Origin: Isoetes taiwanensis
Taxonomy: Eukaryota; Streptophyta; Lycopodiopsida; Isoetales; Isoetaceae
Assembly (NCBI GenBank): GCA_021234155.1
Contig: JAJEKV010000031.1
Coordinates: 10,496,728 to 10,560,727, forward strand
Reading direction: 5' to 3'
DNA: 64,000 bases
Shown: piece after piece, positions 26,075 through 37,692 of the stretch
Numbering within the stretch: position 1 is the first letter of the stretch
Layout: every line of letters starts with the position of its first letter
Notes under the pieces: model-generated
The model's input: only the letters and a program-made list of their open reading frames with translations
What the model was told of the DNA's origin: nothing
Databases searched by the model: none
Position numbers and translations under genes: made by a program

Positions 26075-26712
26075 ACATGCGTTAGTGACTTCACCTGACT
26101 AGTATCAGGTACTTAGTTGCACTAAGTGTGAACTAAGGTACAAACTGGGCCTCTATTTCTATTCCAAAGAGTTGGTAGATGCGTCATAAAGAACATGGGG
26201 TTCTTGGCAAAAGAATAGACGCAAGGTTCTAACTGGGTATTAGAATACTAGTGGCAAGGTAAGAACATTGAGACCATTAGTTGAAGATGTCCCGATATGC
26301 TGGACTCGGGAAGGGTCAATGAAGACAGCATATGAGTCGAGTTAGAACTTGGGAATGGATTAGGAGTGCACCCGATTCCGCATAAATCTACTCAAGAAAG
26401 CAATAATGTCCAAGGATAGTGACAATACTCCTAGCCCTTAGCTCTGAGGTAACTCCTAAGGCGATTCTAGACTCTCGCATTCGGAGGCTGTGCAATAAGA
26501 ATATTGCATAGTACTGGATCTTGTGGCGAGATCAATCACTACCCAAGGCCACATGGGAAAGTGAAGAGTACATGTAGCCAAATCCTCACCTGACTCAAAA
26601 CCTGTTAATAACACGGAAGGATTAGTCAATATGAGGTCGGTTACCTAAAAGTAAAGAATTAGAGACTTGCATCAGGGATGGCAAGTAGGACGTCCGCTAA
26701 AGAATGAGCTAT
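26075..26712. other. Internal element sequence, no gene seen
   Basis: Stop-rich in all frames. It contains the AGTATCAGGTACT phrase shared with 21142, so it belongs to the same element rather than to the possible nested one. Confidence 0.45.
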
Positions 26713-26932
26713 GAAACCATGATCACAGGGTGATCCAGGGAATGGGTTTCGGAAGGGACTAGAGGATGAAACCATGATCACAGGGTGATCCAGGGAACGA
26801 GTTTCTGAAGGGACGAGAAGACGAAACCATGATTACGAGGTGATCCAGGGAAAGGGTTTCAAGATGAACTAGATGTTGAAACCATGGTCACTGGATGATC
26901 CCGGAAATGGGTTTCAAAATACACATACTCCC
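26713..26932. repeat. Four tandem 55-bp units
   Basis: GAAACCATGATCACAGGGTG-type units start at 26713, 26768, 26823 and 26878, exactly 55 bases apart. Each ends in GGGTTTC plus a variable purine-rich tail. The array lies just before the polypurine tract of the LTR element. Confidence 0.95.
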
Positions 26933-26950
26933 ATGATCCTTAGGGACCAA

Positions 26951-26968
26951 GGATTTGAAGGGAAGGTA
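26951..26968 (+). other. Polypurine tract of the 7.6-kb element
   Basis: GGATTTGAAGGGAAGGTA lies directly before the TG that opens the right LTR. It is the expected place for second-strand priming, although interrupted by TTT. Confidence 0.6.
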
Positions 26969-27353
26969 TGTTACGAGCATAGGTTAGGCCCTACGTCATA
27001 TGTTACATACGTATGTTGGTCCCTAGGTCATATAGGACCATTAAACTTAGGGATTAGAGGTTTAAGGGACAAGTGGCATAAGGAGGTGCCAAGAGTCCAC
27101 ATGCATGCATGCATGCATGCATACGTGTGGCGGCATGCCACAAGAGTGGATACCCTATATAAGAGATCATTGATCTCAAGGGATGAATACCATGGAGAAT
27201 CGTTCTGGGAACGATTAGGGAATTGCACGATGTTGCAGTATTGATTCGGGGGATCAACGCAAGTCTGGCGTGGGGAACCCAAGGGACTCGAGGAGTGGGG
27301 AACCCAGGGGATTCATGGTAACCAAACTTGGCCTCTTCCATAGGGTTGTAACA
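26969..27353 (+). repeat. 3' LTR of the 7.6-kb element
   Basis: TGTTACGAGCATAGG to GGGTTGTAACA, with a canonical TG-CA pair of ends. TATA-like box at 27156-27165. Partner of 19711-20087; the GCATGC run is longer here. Confidence 0.92.
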
Positions 27354-27358
27354 GCTAT
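27354..27358. repeat. Target-site duplication GCTAT, right copy
   Basis: Matches 19706-19710. Only 28 bases part it from the next element's LTR. Confidence 0.85.
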
Positions 27359-27386
27359 TATAATCAACATGTATTTTGCAGGGCTG

Positions 27387-27987
27387 TGTTTGGGGTCTGG
27401 GTTCGGGAACGCCTGCAAGACAGCCCTCTGTGAGGACCCTTGGATCTAACAGGAGAATCCGGGGGACTATGTCACGCGGGATTTGCAAGAAAAGAACAAG
27501 AAGAAGAAAAACAGAACAAAGGAGAACAATGAGAGGAAAATGATAAGCTTCCTTGATATCAATGATGAACATACATGAGCTCTCGCAATCGAGAGAAGAC
27601 TGAAAAGAGACAAAACTCAAAACTCGTCTCTTCACTCATGTGCTAGCTCTACTCATATATATAGTACAATGGCCTTTGGCCCAATATAGACACTCTGACT
27701 GATCTCGGTGCCGACTCCTGGAAGGAGGCCTGATTTGCAGAATGTTGGCGGTGCCTCTTGAAGTGCCTAGAATCACTTGACGCCCGACGCTGGCGGTGGC
27801 GGGTCATCACTTGTCCGGCGGCGCCTCTTTTGTTGACGGGACGCAGTTTTGGCCGCTAGTCTCATGCGGGTTGGTCTTCTTTGCGGGCCTTGGGCGACCG
27901 ACCCGTGCACGCCACAGGGATCCTTGAGCTTGACTTGGTCCGTCAGTATGCATGAATAGTCCCGCACCAGAGGCACCGTGACTAACA
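27387..27987 (-). repeat. 3' LTR of the gypsy element
   Basis: About 600 bp, TG-CA ends. On the minus strand a TATATATA-like box lies at about 27652-27663. Pairs with 37693-38283. Confidence 0.9.
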
Positions 27988-27997
27988 CTCCCCCACC
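27988..27997 (-). other. Polypurine tract of the gypsy element
   Basis: On the minus strand this is GGTGGGGGAG, directly before the LTR start TGTTAGTC. It fixes the element's orientation. Confidence 0.85.
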
Positions 27998-28299
27998 AAA
28001 CGGCATTACATTCGAGTGAAGAAAAGGAGGAAGAGTTTCGAGGGGGGAAGCCATCCGTCTGAAAGTGATCCTCACGGGAATGAGGACGGGCACCATTATG
28101 GTACTGGCCAATGAGATCCTGGCGTGTTTGAAGAGCAGGAGGAGTGTTGAGGCCAAGGGCAGGATCTGCATCAATGAGAAAACGAGATCGCACCATGTCT
28201 TCAAGGGCGGCATGGGCGCCGGAAGAAACAAACCGACATTCCATGAGCGTGCAGAAACGAGGCCGGGCGGAAACCGACCTTGCATTCGGATTACAGAAA

Positions 28300-29404
28300 A
28301 AATGGGGCGCCTAGATTTAAGGAGCTGAGCAAGATACATTTTAGAGCAGCACAAAAACCCGCTTGAAGGTGGACCAAGGATCTGAGGTGGCTGGCGGCGT
28401 GCAAGAAGGTGTCAAGACCATGTAGCGCGATCGCCAGGCGCTGCCAACCACGCCATTAGCAATATAGATCCAATTAGTGGTGTTATCAAGAGTGGCACCC
28501 TCCTCCCAATGGGAGCGGCGAACAAAACGGGATCCCACCGAGATCCGGCCGAGATCCGAGGTGGAGTCCATCCAAAGATGGCCATCCATGACCTTTGTCC
28601 AAAAGGGGAGACGCCAATCCCGGGAACCCGGGGAGGAACACCCAGGGGAAGCATAGGGAGAGGGAACCATGCCCGTATGCGTTGCTGAGCCCGCCCCGAA
28701 TTCACCGACAAGGGCGGATCAAGAGCTTTACACCAACGATCCCGCATGAGGGCGAGAGTTGAGAGTTGACAGAGGGCTATCCCAAACACTGGGGGGACCG
28801 CCTTGCTATCCGAAAGAGCACGTAATTGATTGTAACCGCGAGGTGTTGCATATAAATTTGTGCATAGGGAAGATCCTCGGGATGTCCCGTGATACTTCCT
28901 TATTTGTTGCAAAAGACTTCCGCTTGCCGAGAGGTAAATGATGTGCAAGCTCGCATGTACTCTTGATGAAGAGCGTGTGTTTGAGCATGATCAGCCGGTA
29001 GGGGTTGTTATCCCCAAGCAACCATTGAAGGGTGGGATCACCCCGATAGTTCCGGGGGTGGCCCATCCCAAATCTCTCCCGTGTATCACTCGATAGAAAT
29101 CATGAAAAATGTAAGCCATGGGCTGAACAACTCAAGGTGATGAACCGGATCTTCGCAGCTGAATGAGATCAAAGACTAAAAGGGCAATGCAGCGTACACC
29201 TTTGTCTTCAATAGAGAGTTCCGCCAAACCAAGAAAATCTGGCAGCGCAAAGGGAATATCCACAGGACCATCAGCCCCATGCCACTTCGAAAAGAAAGAG
29301 GTGGCGGGGCAACCACATAATCCGATAGCAGAAGGAACCGGGAAATCAACAGGCGTGGTTACTAACGATGGTGATATAGCCGCCCGCTTTGATCTGAGCC
29401 TCAT
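28300..29404 (-). pseudogene. Downstream part of the extra ORF, frame-broken
   Basis: Minus-strand frames continue from the extra ORF toward the 3' LTR but change frame several times. Readable pieces include LSIEDKGVRCIALLVFDLIQ (about 29160-29230), LLGDNNPYRLIMLKHTLFIK (about 28960-29025) and ATLDNTTNWIYIANGVVGSA (about 28430-28490). These look like real coding remnants, with good residue mix and no repeats. I do not recognise a named domain in them. Confidence 0.4.
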
Positions 29405-29745
29405 CGCCAGACCGAATAGCGTCCGTATGTCACGGATCCTCGTGGTCCTTTTCTAACGTATATGGATCGGTCACGGACCCGCTTTTGAGAAGTGTTAACC
29501 TCGTGAGGAGGATTGCCCAGAGCATTGAGTCGAAGACGGCAATCTCCGCGTCATCAAGAAGTTTCTATTTCGAACCCTCGTAGCCGATCTTGGAGGGATG
29601 TGAGTCGGTGCGTGGAAGGCGGAGAGCCGAGCCAAAGAGGCAATTTGAGCCGCCACGCCTGTAAAGGTGTTGAACTTGAGTGCTTTAATTGTCACAAAGC
29701 TCTGAGTACAAGGCGCCGAGCTTAGCAATATCTTTCTCCTTGTCA

Positions 29746-30942
29746 CTAAGGAGGGTGTCTTTGGACTTGTTTTGCTCCAATAAGTCCTGAATTTCGATTG
29801 AAGCCGAGCCGTTGATCCGCAAGTAGGCTGGTCCGATCCCGCACTTTGAGATCTATGGCCTGTAAGAGAGAGCCCCGGCTTTTCTTTGAAGTTGGGCTTC
29901 CAAAGTTTGAACTTGTGCGCTTGCAGCAATGAAGGTCACTTGAACCGCATCTCGAGGCCGCCGTACCGTGTGAACCCCATTCATAAGAGCTTCGATTCTT
30001 GTAACTTTGTAAACAATTTCTTTTTGAGCATCCCGGCCGATATCGATACAACAAATGACGAGGGTGCTGTGGGTGGTGGAGCCCTTCGCTGTTCCTTGGT
30101 TTGGATGTTTGTGAGACATGATGTGAACCGGAATGCTTGGATTCTATAGCTGAGGAGGAGACAAAGGACATGGGAGTGCGCGAATTTTGACATGACCGTG
30201 AGGAAGAAGGGCGTGAAGTGCCGACTTGGTGAGTCTGGAGGAAGGGACCGGGCTGAGTGGAATCATGAGAGAATGAGGAGGTGTGGGAGGAAAAGTAATG
30301 ACGGATAATGGCTTGAAGGTGGCCTCCCACGGAAACTTCGTGAAATAGAAGTGGCGGCCCAAGACGGTCCACTTCTTGGAGAAGACGGTAGAAACGACAA
30401 GTGGGGCCAATCAATGTGGTGGTTGGAGTCGCGAAAGCGTTGAGCACAATATTATAGAAAGGCTTATTGATATGGGTGTTCTTGATAGAATACCCAAGGA
30501 ACTTTCGCCACGTAAACTTAACAAAAGTTTCATGGGGTTTGTCTATATTTGTCGGCGATGCACATTGGCGTGATAAGGAGGTGCACCAAACTCGCTGACA
30601 TCTAGATCCCGTATGGCGTACCAAGATAAACAAGGGGTTTGCAAAGGAATATGGAATACCTCTGAAATCAGGTGTTGAGTCAGCCGAAATGGTGGTGCCA
30701 TCGACCAATTGGGTGTATCCATGCGGGTCGTTGACGATGTTAGCGATGAACCGCCTAACCGGGTCGATTTGGAGCCTAAGTTCCATTTGAGAGAATTCGT
30801 AAAGTTTAATCATGCGCTCGCGACTTCAACGATTCGGGCCAACAAGGGCTTCTGAAAGTGGGCGCCAAGAAAGATACGGACTTCGAAAAGAGCGGTTCCC
30901 GGAGCGAGTAGCTTGAAGTGTAGAAAATTTTGGTGCAGCCAT
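29746..30942 (-). pseudogene. Extra ORF after integrase (plant transposon-protein-like)
   Basis: The longest frame in the gypsy element. Translation probably began at 30942 (GCC ATG GC, a good initiation context) with MAAPKFSTLQATRSGNRSFR. An in-frame TGA (30826-30828, plausibly from CGA) interrupts it, and the same frame then runs open to 29746. Residues VRRFIANIVNDPHGYTQLVD and the GIPYSF that soon follows recall the domain called putative plant transposon protein (Transposase_32), often found beside plant gypsy elements. The C-terminal third is Ser/His-rich and may be out of frame. A TTTATTTAAG box at about 31066-31075 and a pyrimidine-rich leader precede the start, as if the ORF had its own promoter. 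The domain match is from memory and moderate. Confidence 0.55.
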
Positions 30943-31435
30943 GGCAAAGATTTGGCGGAAAAGAATGTTGATTCAAAGGCGGAGGACGAAGGCAAAGAAC
31001 CGGAGGACGGCGCAGAGGGTCGGGGTGCGGTTTAGGGCCGCAAAATGGAGGCGAAAGGGTATGATGAGGGCTTAAATAAATGCACCATGGATGGTGCCGA
31101 TGTCGAAGATGCCAAGGAGGCGATGGAGAGGCAAAAATTTTGGCTAAGTCCCCAAACAACAAAGGGAGAAGCAATGAACGGTGGAGATGAGACGTGAGAG
31201 AATGATCGGATGTGACAGTGGCCAAAGGACACATATTAATGTTTGACGGTATGAAAAGAAGCAATGGCATTTAATGCCGGGCAACTCGGGCGGGATATCA
31301 TTAAAACGAATGTGTCGAGGGTACCATGGCGAGATATGCGGGGAGAAAAGATTCTCGTTTAGAAACAAACTTTGCATTGCAAACACGTTGGCGAAGTTTT
31401 TTATTGGTCCACGCCGACAAGGAGTTCCCGCCATT

Positions 31436-31445
31436 GGCTATATAA
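31436..31445 (-). promoter_or_regulatory. TATA-like box between integrase and extra ORF
   Basis: On the minus strand CTTATATAGCC lies about 500 bases upstream of the extra ORF start. A second candidate, TTTATTTAAG, lies closer (about 31066-31075). Either could drive a separate transcript. Sequence resemblance only. Confidence 0.3.
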
Positions 31446-31879
31446 GACGGCCGGGAGTGAAGCGAAGACATCCGATGGCGCCAAAGATGGTCTTCTGGTT
31501 TGAACGAGAATCGCACTATGCCCACTAACCGGTTAGGAGTGGATTACATGCAAGATGGATTGTCCGGACCTCGGGCGCCGCCACAATCGTGGGCTCGAGA
31601 ATGGATGGCTGGTGTGCCGGATGGCTGAACATCCCGATCCGAAGACCAACGGATGGAGGTGGTTCTCGCACCTTCGGGCTGACCCCGAAAGAATCCTCTA
31701 CCACCTCCTTCCAGATCACCTGGTTCAACCCGAGTAGAGGGTTTTTCTTCTTAGGTTTTAGTAGATAGGGCTCGAGCCTGCTTTTTGTATATAGGCGCGT
31801 CCATAGCGGAAATAGTTGGCTGTGCCCTACATTTTGTAAAAATTTCCACCTATAATATAATATGCCGCCGCTTTTAGTC

Positions 31880-33000
31880 ACTATCATTTGTGTTTGGCGC
31901 CTTGAACTGTGACTGCTTGTTGATTTTCACTTGCTGTGGTATGAAATGTTTTGAGGCGAAAGCCATTAACCAGCAGTAGGTAATGGAGTTCCATCTAAAC
32001 TCACCCAAATTTGAAAACCGGGTTGAACCACTTGAACAATTTGATAAGGGCCAAGCCATCAAACCGAAGCTTACCCGAAAATTTTTGTACCAAGAATCAT
32101 AAAGAAGAACCAAATCTCCTTCTTTGAATGTTTTTGTCTTCGACGCTTGTCATGTAGAGATTTTTGCAACCGCTGTCCATGAAGAACACGAATATAAGCA
32201 TCCCTTCAAAGTTCATCCAACTGTTCCAATTGATAGACCCTTTCTTTGAGTGCAAAGAAGCGATTATGGGCGTGAGCTGATTGAAAACAGAGTGTTGGAA
32301 GGATGTATTCAAACGGCATGAGAGCTTCTTGACCATAAACCAATTTGAAGGGAGTGTGACCTCGAGCTATTTTGAAACAAGTATTGTAAGCCCAAAGAAC
32401 ATTAGGAAGCTTGTTTTGCCGTCACCATGCGAGAAGCGCCACAAATTTTCTTGAGAATTGTGACCGTGAGTTTTGTTGGTGCTTTCAAACCATTGCCTTG
32501 AGGATAGTAAGGTGTGCTCTTGTGATGATGTATCGAGATAATCCGGCCATCTCCTTGATGGTATGATTGATAAAATGGACACCACGACACCACCCAGCCC
32601 GCGGCAGCAAATCGCCGTGATAATTTGTTGATAGAGGACCTTATCGCCGCTTGCCGCAGTTGTTGTCCGGAAGCGCAAGCTTCCACCCATTTAGTAAGTA
32701 GTGGTGAGAACCCGCTGGCACGCAGGTGTGCCATAGGGGAGGATCGATAGGTCCCATAAATCCATTCCCCATTCTTTTTGAAATGAGCTTAACCGGCCAC
32801 GAGGAAGAGCCGCCACGGTCAGTGGAGCCCACACCGGCAAGCATCCTGCGTCAAAGGCGGGCGCGTGAAATGCCTTTGAAGGGCCAAAATGCCAAATACC
32901 CATTTTGTGTTTGCGCTGGTGTCACCATGAAAATGACCACCACCACCTAGCCCTTGATGAGCTTCTCAACAATATCCGAACTTCATGAGGTAGAACACGG
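31880..33000 (-). pseudogene. Ty3/gypsy integrase domain, frameshifted
   Basis: Integrase inserts the cDNA into the host genome. Minus-strand words in order: KEWGMD (about 32760), followed in another frame by GPIDPP; LTKWVEACA (about 32673-32698); HHHKSTPYYPQGNG (about 32487-32530), the catalytic-core helix region; ILKKICGASR; then GHTPFKLVYG (about 32330) and the C-terminal module with LGPYQI (about 32042-32058) and LDGTPLP. The family's conserved Glu after the PYYPQGNG word is replaced (GLKAPTK), at a frame-damaged spot. No chromodomain follows. At least four frameshifts. Confidence 0.8.
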
Positions 33001-33249
33001 TATTGGCGGATGGTATCCTTACCCTTTTGTAAAGATGTCCCTCGCAACCATGGTGTCGAAATGACGTCCGCGAGAAACTCCTTGACGAAACCGGATCGGT
33101 TGCTCGTTTAGCATGAAAGGCGTCATGTCCTCTGGTGGAAGAAGCACGCGAGGGAGGTAACGCTGAAAGTCATGGAACCAATGTGGTGCTGCCGCGGACT
33201 AAAAAGAGTTGAGCGTCGTGAAAGGCGGCCCGAGACTCCGCTGGAGGGA

Positions 33250-33560
33250 TCATCCGCGGGTGGATCGTGAAAGATAATCCAAAGAAGGCGGAGATTTGCC
33301 GCCTTGTGTAGCCTGTAATTTCAAAGTACCTCTGGAGGCTAGGCTGACCCAACGAAAGCAATGCGCTCCGTAGCTGACGCTGGATTGAAATAAAAGAGTG
33401 CTTGGTGGCTGCCGCGAATGACCACCGGGCCTTCGCAGATACCAAGCAGCAATACGTAAATGCACCCAAAGCTTCACGCCTGTGCGAATACGTCGGTAAT
33501 TCGAGTTTTCGGCCGCGATTCGCTTGGTTTGTCAAGGTGCGCGATCATATTTTGAGAAAG
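33250..33560 (-). pseudogene. Ty3/gypsy RNase H domain, decayed
   Basis: Minus-strand frame 33170-33535 reads RKLELPTYSHRREALGAF and then ALLSLGQPSLQRYFEITGY. This follows the family pattern of a Y-S-x-x-x-x-E-x-x-A-x-x-x-A helix followed by an L-x-x-x-x-x-Q-x-R-Y-x-x-x-L-x-G-Y stretch. The first catalytic Asp region, expected upstream, is not readable. Confidence 0.65.
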
Positions 33561-33829
33561 AACAGCCCAATAGCAAACGCCGATGAACATTTATGGCCAG
33601 TCCCATTGAGGGAAGTACCGCCAACCGGCCCTCGAAAAGCAAAAGCTTCAATCATTGTTAGGCGGCATCCGAATTCCGCCTGTGGATTCATCACCGAGTT
33701 TATGAATGGGATCCGCACGGTTGCTAGTCGGGAATGAAGGTGGAGTAATAATTGACCTTACCCAGAAAGAGCCGATCTCCGATATTGGGCGGTGCTTGAG
33801 CTTTGAGCACCTGGCCCGATTTTTAGCGG

Positions 33830-34360
33830 GATCGTGGTGATACACGCTTTATGCGACAAGCGTGTCCTAAGAACTTACGAGGTGACACAAAAGGTGCATT
33901 TCTCCTGATTGAGACTAATCTGGGACTCATCACATTTCACGAAAAGACGAAGTTCCAATTTATCCAAATGGTCAGCCATGGAACGTGGGCGAGAGTCATC
34001 TTGAAAATTTGTAGAAGGATTTTCCTTCATAAATCATGAAAACTGAGAGCATGATCACGTTGAAGCGTGGATGGAGAGTTTGATAAGCCAAAAGAACCAC
34101 CTTGTAGGCAAAAGTGCCTTTGAGGTGGTGAAAGTAGTCTTGAGTTGATCAGATTCTTTGATTGAGATCCGATTGCAGCGGAAAAACCATCCATGAAGGT
34201 ACACATCCCATGTCCAGCTGACCTCTTCCGGGCTGGTCCGTGCGAAGAGGAAGTGGAAAATGATCACGCCCGTGGCTTTGTTGATTGAGTTTTTGGTAGT
34301 CCACAAACGCCGGATCTTACCATTGTGTTTGAGTCACGATGGCGATGGGGCTCACCCATT
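33830..34360 (-). pseudogene. Ty3/gypsy reverse transcriptase domain, frameshifted
   Basis: Minus strand, 34358 leftward: WVSPIAIVTQTQW (34320-34358), then VDYQKLN (34284-34304), then SIKESDQLKTTFTTS (about 34125-34175), then a G-T-F-A-Y-K-V-like segment and SNSPSTLQ in a neighbouring frame, and last KFLGH (about 33870-33885). The order is that of a gypsy RT fingers-palm region. The Y-x-D-D catalytic box is not intact in any frame, and at least three frame changes are needed to follow the domain. Confidence 0.8.
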
Positions 34361-34459
34361 AAGAATGTTTGACCTCATAGGATCAAACCTGCGGCAAGGA
34401 GTTTGTCAATTTCACGCCTTGACGCCATCCTTCGTAATTGGGGTTGAGCCCGTCTTGTC

Positions 34460-37400
34460 GTTGCTATCTTGGGCGTGCATCTGATTTGGTAGGAATGGTG
34501 AGTTCCCCCTGGCTTTTGTTGATTCCCGAAAGATCTCTGAGCTCGAGGCGAAATGTATTTGAACTTTTTTGAAAAGCGTGGCGGCCCTTTATTCTGATAG
34601 GGGGTTGGAAGATTGGCGGCAAAGCGCTTTTATTGTGATTGTTGCCTACGCCCACGATCACGACTTGAGAGTCCGGAATATGGGGTATCCTTGTGGTTCC
34701 GACAATGTGTCTGCGGGGAGGTTGAAGCATAACGGGATCGCACGTGGCACTCTGCGTGGTGAAAAAGAGGTTCTTGAAGCCATCAGCGAGCAGGCTTACA
34801 GACAAATGGGTGGATATCTACGCAGAGATCACATTCCCAAAAGTGGATTACAACCCATGAATTACTGTATGGAGCGTAGGTGGTGGCCGCCAGTAGCCAT
34901 ACCGTCCCCAACATGCTCTTCCCGGCGACTCCATATTCGGTAGGATACAGAAAGTACCCAGTGTGAGCCTGTAATCCTGATATTATTTTGGGCATGCCCC
35001 GGACCAGCGTATTTTATAGAGGGTCTGAAGCATTGCCTACTTAAACATTTTGCCTGTTTCAAGTCCATGTAGTGGTACGAGGTGACCATCTGCAGATGAT
35101 TAATCATCCGCCCACTGATACTTTGGAACGCTAGAGGGAGAAACGTCATCAATTAACATTTCATAACTCACCGGATCTTCCAAATTTTCCAAACACCAAA
35201 TTCCAAGGAACGGAGATCACCAATGTTGATGTGAAGAAGAGGCGGATGCCTTGAGGTCGCTAAATATGGCCATTAGCCAATTTGATGTCATATGGGGCCT
35301 GATATAGAGTTGTTTGATGCCCATTTGTTTTGCGGAGTTTATCCGGTGATGAGATTGACCACGCTACCTCGGCCAATTTGAACATGATTGACTTGTTGAT
35401 TGCCCACCGTGGCATGTACCGTGGGGAGTAGAGGTAGCAATGCCCCCAACCAAAACAGTCCGGAGTGGTAACTGGTCCTTGAGAGCGAATGAGTTTCAAA
35501 ATTGTGGCCAAACTTAAAGGAATTTTGATTTTTGCTAGTTCCTCTTGGAGTTCCGAGGCACATGAGAAAAAGGATGCTTTGGATCCACAGTGCACGGAGG
35601 CGCGTGGTAATGAAGCGGCAAATCCTTTTGAGGCAGGTCAACTCCTGGCAGCCTATATTCGGATATGTCCGGAGAGTGGAGGTTGAGATGTGAAAGGGCT
35701 TCTTGTCTTTGTTGAGCTTCGAGTAGTGGCATGAACATTAGCCAACGTCATGGCCTTCAGCAGCCTTGCATGAGATTGAGAATGCTTTTAATCCTTTAGG
35801 CATGACATGCATGAGTTTCTCCAAGTCGAATTTAAAAGTGAACCTTTTTTTTTCTTCTTCATGAGGTATGGTGTCTACGAAAGGCAGCGTTGGCGTAATT
35901 CATTAGAATAATGGGTATGGATCGACACCTCGGTTCCGCTGCGGAAACCAAATCCAACCCAATTTCGATGGTCGGACCGGAGGATTAAGAGCCCAAAATT
36001 TCTTCCCCGTATTTGTTGATCCATCCGAGGTTGATTAAGGTGGAGCTCGCTGATAGCGGATTGCCGGTATGCCACGAGGTGGCTTCCGAACAGACGGCCT
36101 TGTTCGCTTTTATTAGCAATCCGTGAAGCTGGTAGGCCGAGGCGGACCGGATGTGGTCCGGATGAAGCCGTGAAGCCGCACTGAACTTGTGGAAGTTGAG
36201 GACACGCCGCGGGTGGTGGCGACCCCATCTCGTGATGCTGATAACACCGAAGCCAAGGATCAAAAGGGAGGGACGGTAAGTTGGTCCCCGCTGTTGCTCC
36301 CTGCTGGCGATAGAGTTGATTGCTGGCGCCGCAGCGGTGGCTACAGCCGACAAGCATTGGTGCCGAGGTGTGGTTTGCACTGATGTCCACCACAAGTAAA
36401 AGGTGTAGGATGGGTGCGAGTGCACTTCCCACATGATTGTACATACCTTATTAATGAGGCGCAATAGTGGGAGTGCACCATTCAAGTGGCCTTTGATGAT
36501 GCGTATACCCATCCCACCTTACTGCCAAACGGAAAGCCGAACCACGCGAATTATGGGGAGCTCCCAAGAGCCACGAGGAAATATTGATCGAAAGTGATTG
36601 ACAAGATCGAGAAATGCCCCAAGGTCTCTCGCAAGCAGTGGTCTGGCCATGAGTCGGATAGTTGGAAGGAAGTCTCCAGAAAAACCACTAAGATCCGCCT
36701 GTAAAGTGCTCCTTTGGAGTTTGTTGAGCGTAATGTGAAGTCGACCAGAAAATCCCCCTCGCGCATCTTCGTATTCTTGCTGGAAGCCGATGTTTGAGAT
36801 GGCCGATCATCATCCGTGGTCCCATAGTGAGAAAGAAAAGCAGCTCAGCTTCACCAATCTTGCTTCCAAAGGGCTTTGCTGGACATGAGAGCCATTTATG
36901 AGGAGCCACGTGAAGGTGGTGGAAAAGATGTGGAATTCTCGGGCTTGAGGCCATGATGACCATTCAGATGTGCCTGTGAGCTCTAAATTCTTCCATATGC
37001 GGGGCCCTCGAAGCACTTTTGGTTCCATGGGTTTGCCTTCGTGCTGCTGCAGGATGTTTACAACTGAAGTAGAGGTGCGCCGGGCCGACAGAACACATGG
37101 TGAGGATATTGAGGTGGAGTTGGCGTGTGGCATTAAAGCCTCAAAGACCTTACGAAGGGCTAAGGGAGGTGGGAGGTACTGGAGGTGCCTGATCATGCCT
37201 TGAGGTCGCGGTAAGGCTGTAAATCGTGAAGAGTGGTGGGAAATGTAGGGAAGCGTGGAAATTCTGGGATAGCGGAGCAAAAGAGACATGTGGGATATCC
37301 TCGCCCACCAGAGGGAGACATGGTGGTTGTGAAGGCAGAGCGTGGCGGGCCGTAAGACCGATGGATGAAGGCATGTTCTGCGCGAAAGTAAGGTTGAGCA

Positions 37401-37680
37401 GTTTGTTTTAGGGAGGGCTCTGGAGAAGTGATGAGGAGACCAGGCCGGTTAGCCGTTTGCACGCCGAGCGAGAATTTGACGCAGACATGACCTCGAGGGT
37501 GGTGGCGCCAACGAGCCCTAGACCGACGTGGCCTCCTCTGCCATATAAGTGCATCCATGCTAATACCAATGCCTTCGGCGATGGCGCTTCCGCCTTGACG
37601 CCACCGGGGAAAGAAGGCGTTCTTCATGTACTTGACACGACATTGGCGCATGTATAAGGAAAAATCAATCGTAATTCCCA
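34460..37680 (-). pseudogene. Gypsy gag-protease region, heavily decayed
   Basis: Between the 5' LTR and RT. A protease-like word, VQIGRGSVVNLITG (about 35339-35385), resembles the V-x-x-D-x-G-S-x-V-N-L-I box with its catalytic Asp lost. Upstream, 36378-36433 encodes a CGKC and a TCGGHQC cluster, a possible zinc-knuckle remnant. The rest is a patchwork of short frames on both strands, and I cannot trace the gag core. Confidence 0.5.
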
Positions 37681-37692
37681 AGTAGCCATGCA

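Larger units (their letters stand above)
19711..27353 (+). mobile_element. LTR retrotransposon, apparently non-autonomous (7.6 kb)
   Basis: A complete LTR-bounded unit: left LTR 19711-20087, primer site 20089-20101, internal region, purine-rich tract before 26969, right LTR 26969-27353, flanked by GCTAT. By eye about nine in ten LTR positions agree, so the insertion is old. The internal region is mostly stop-rich in all frames. I found no protease, RT, RNase H or integrase word, so it must have moved with proteins supplied elsewhere (a LARD-like element) or lost its genes. It contains a hairpin element (20118-20243), a 60-bp duplication, a second degenerate primer site (24939) with a gag-like frame (25493), and four 55-bp repeats next to the right LTR. 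Superfamily is not certain. Confidence 0.88.

Noticed and set aside
26713-26932. CRISPR-like array
   Set aside because: Regular 55-bp units, but the whole unit repeats with no unique spacers, and the setting is a plant retroelement.
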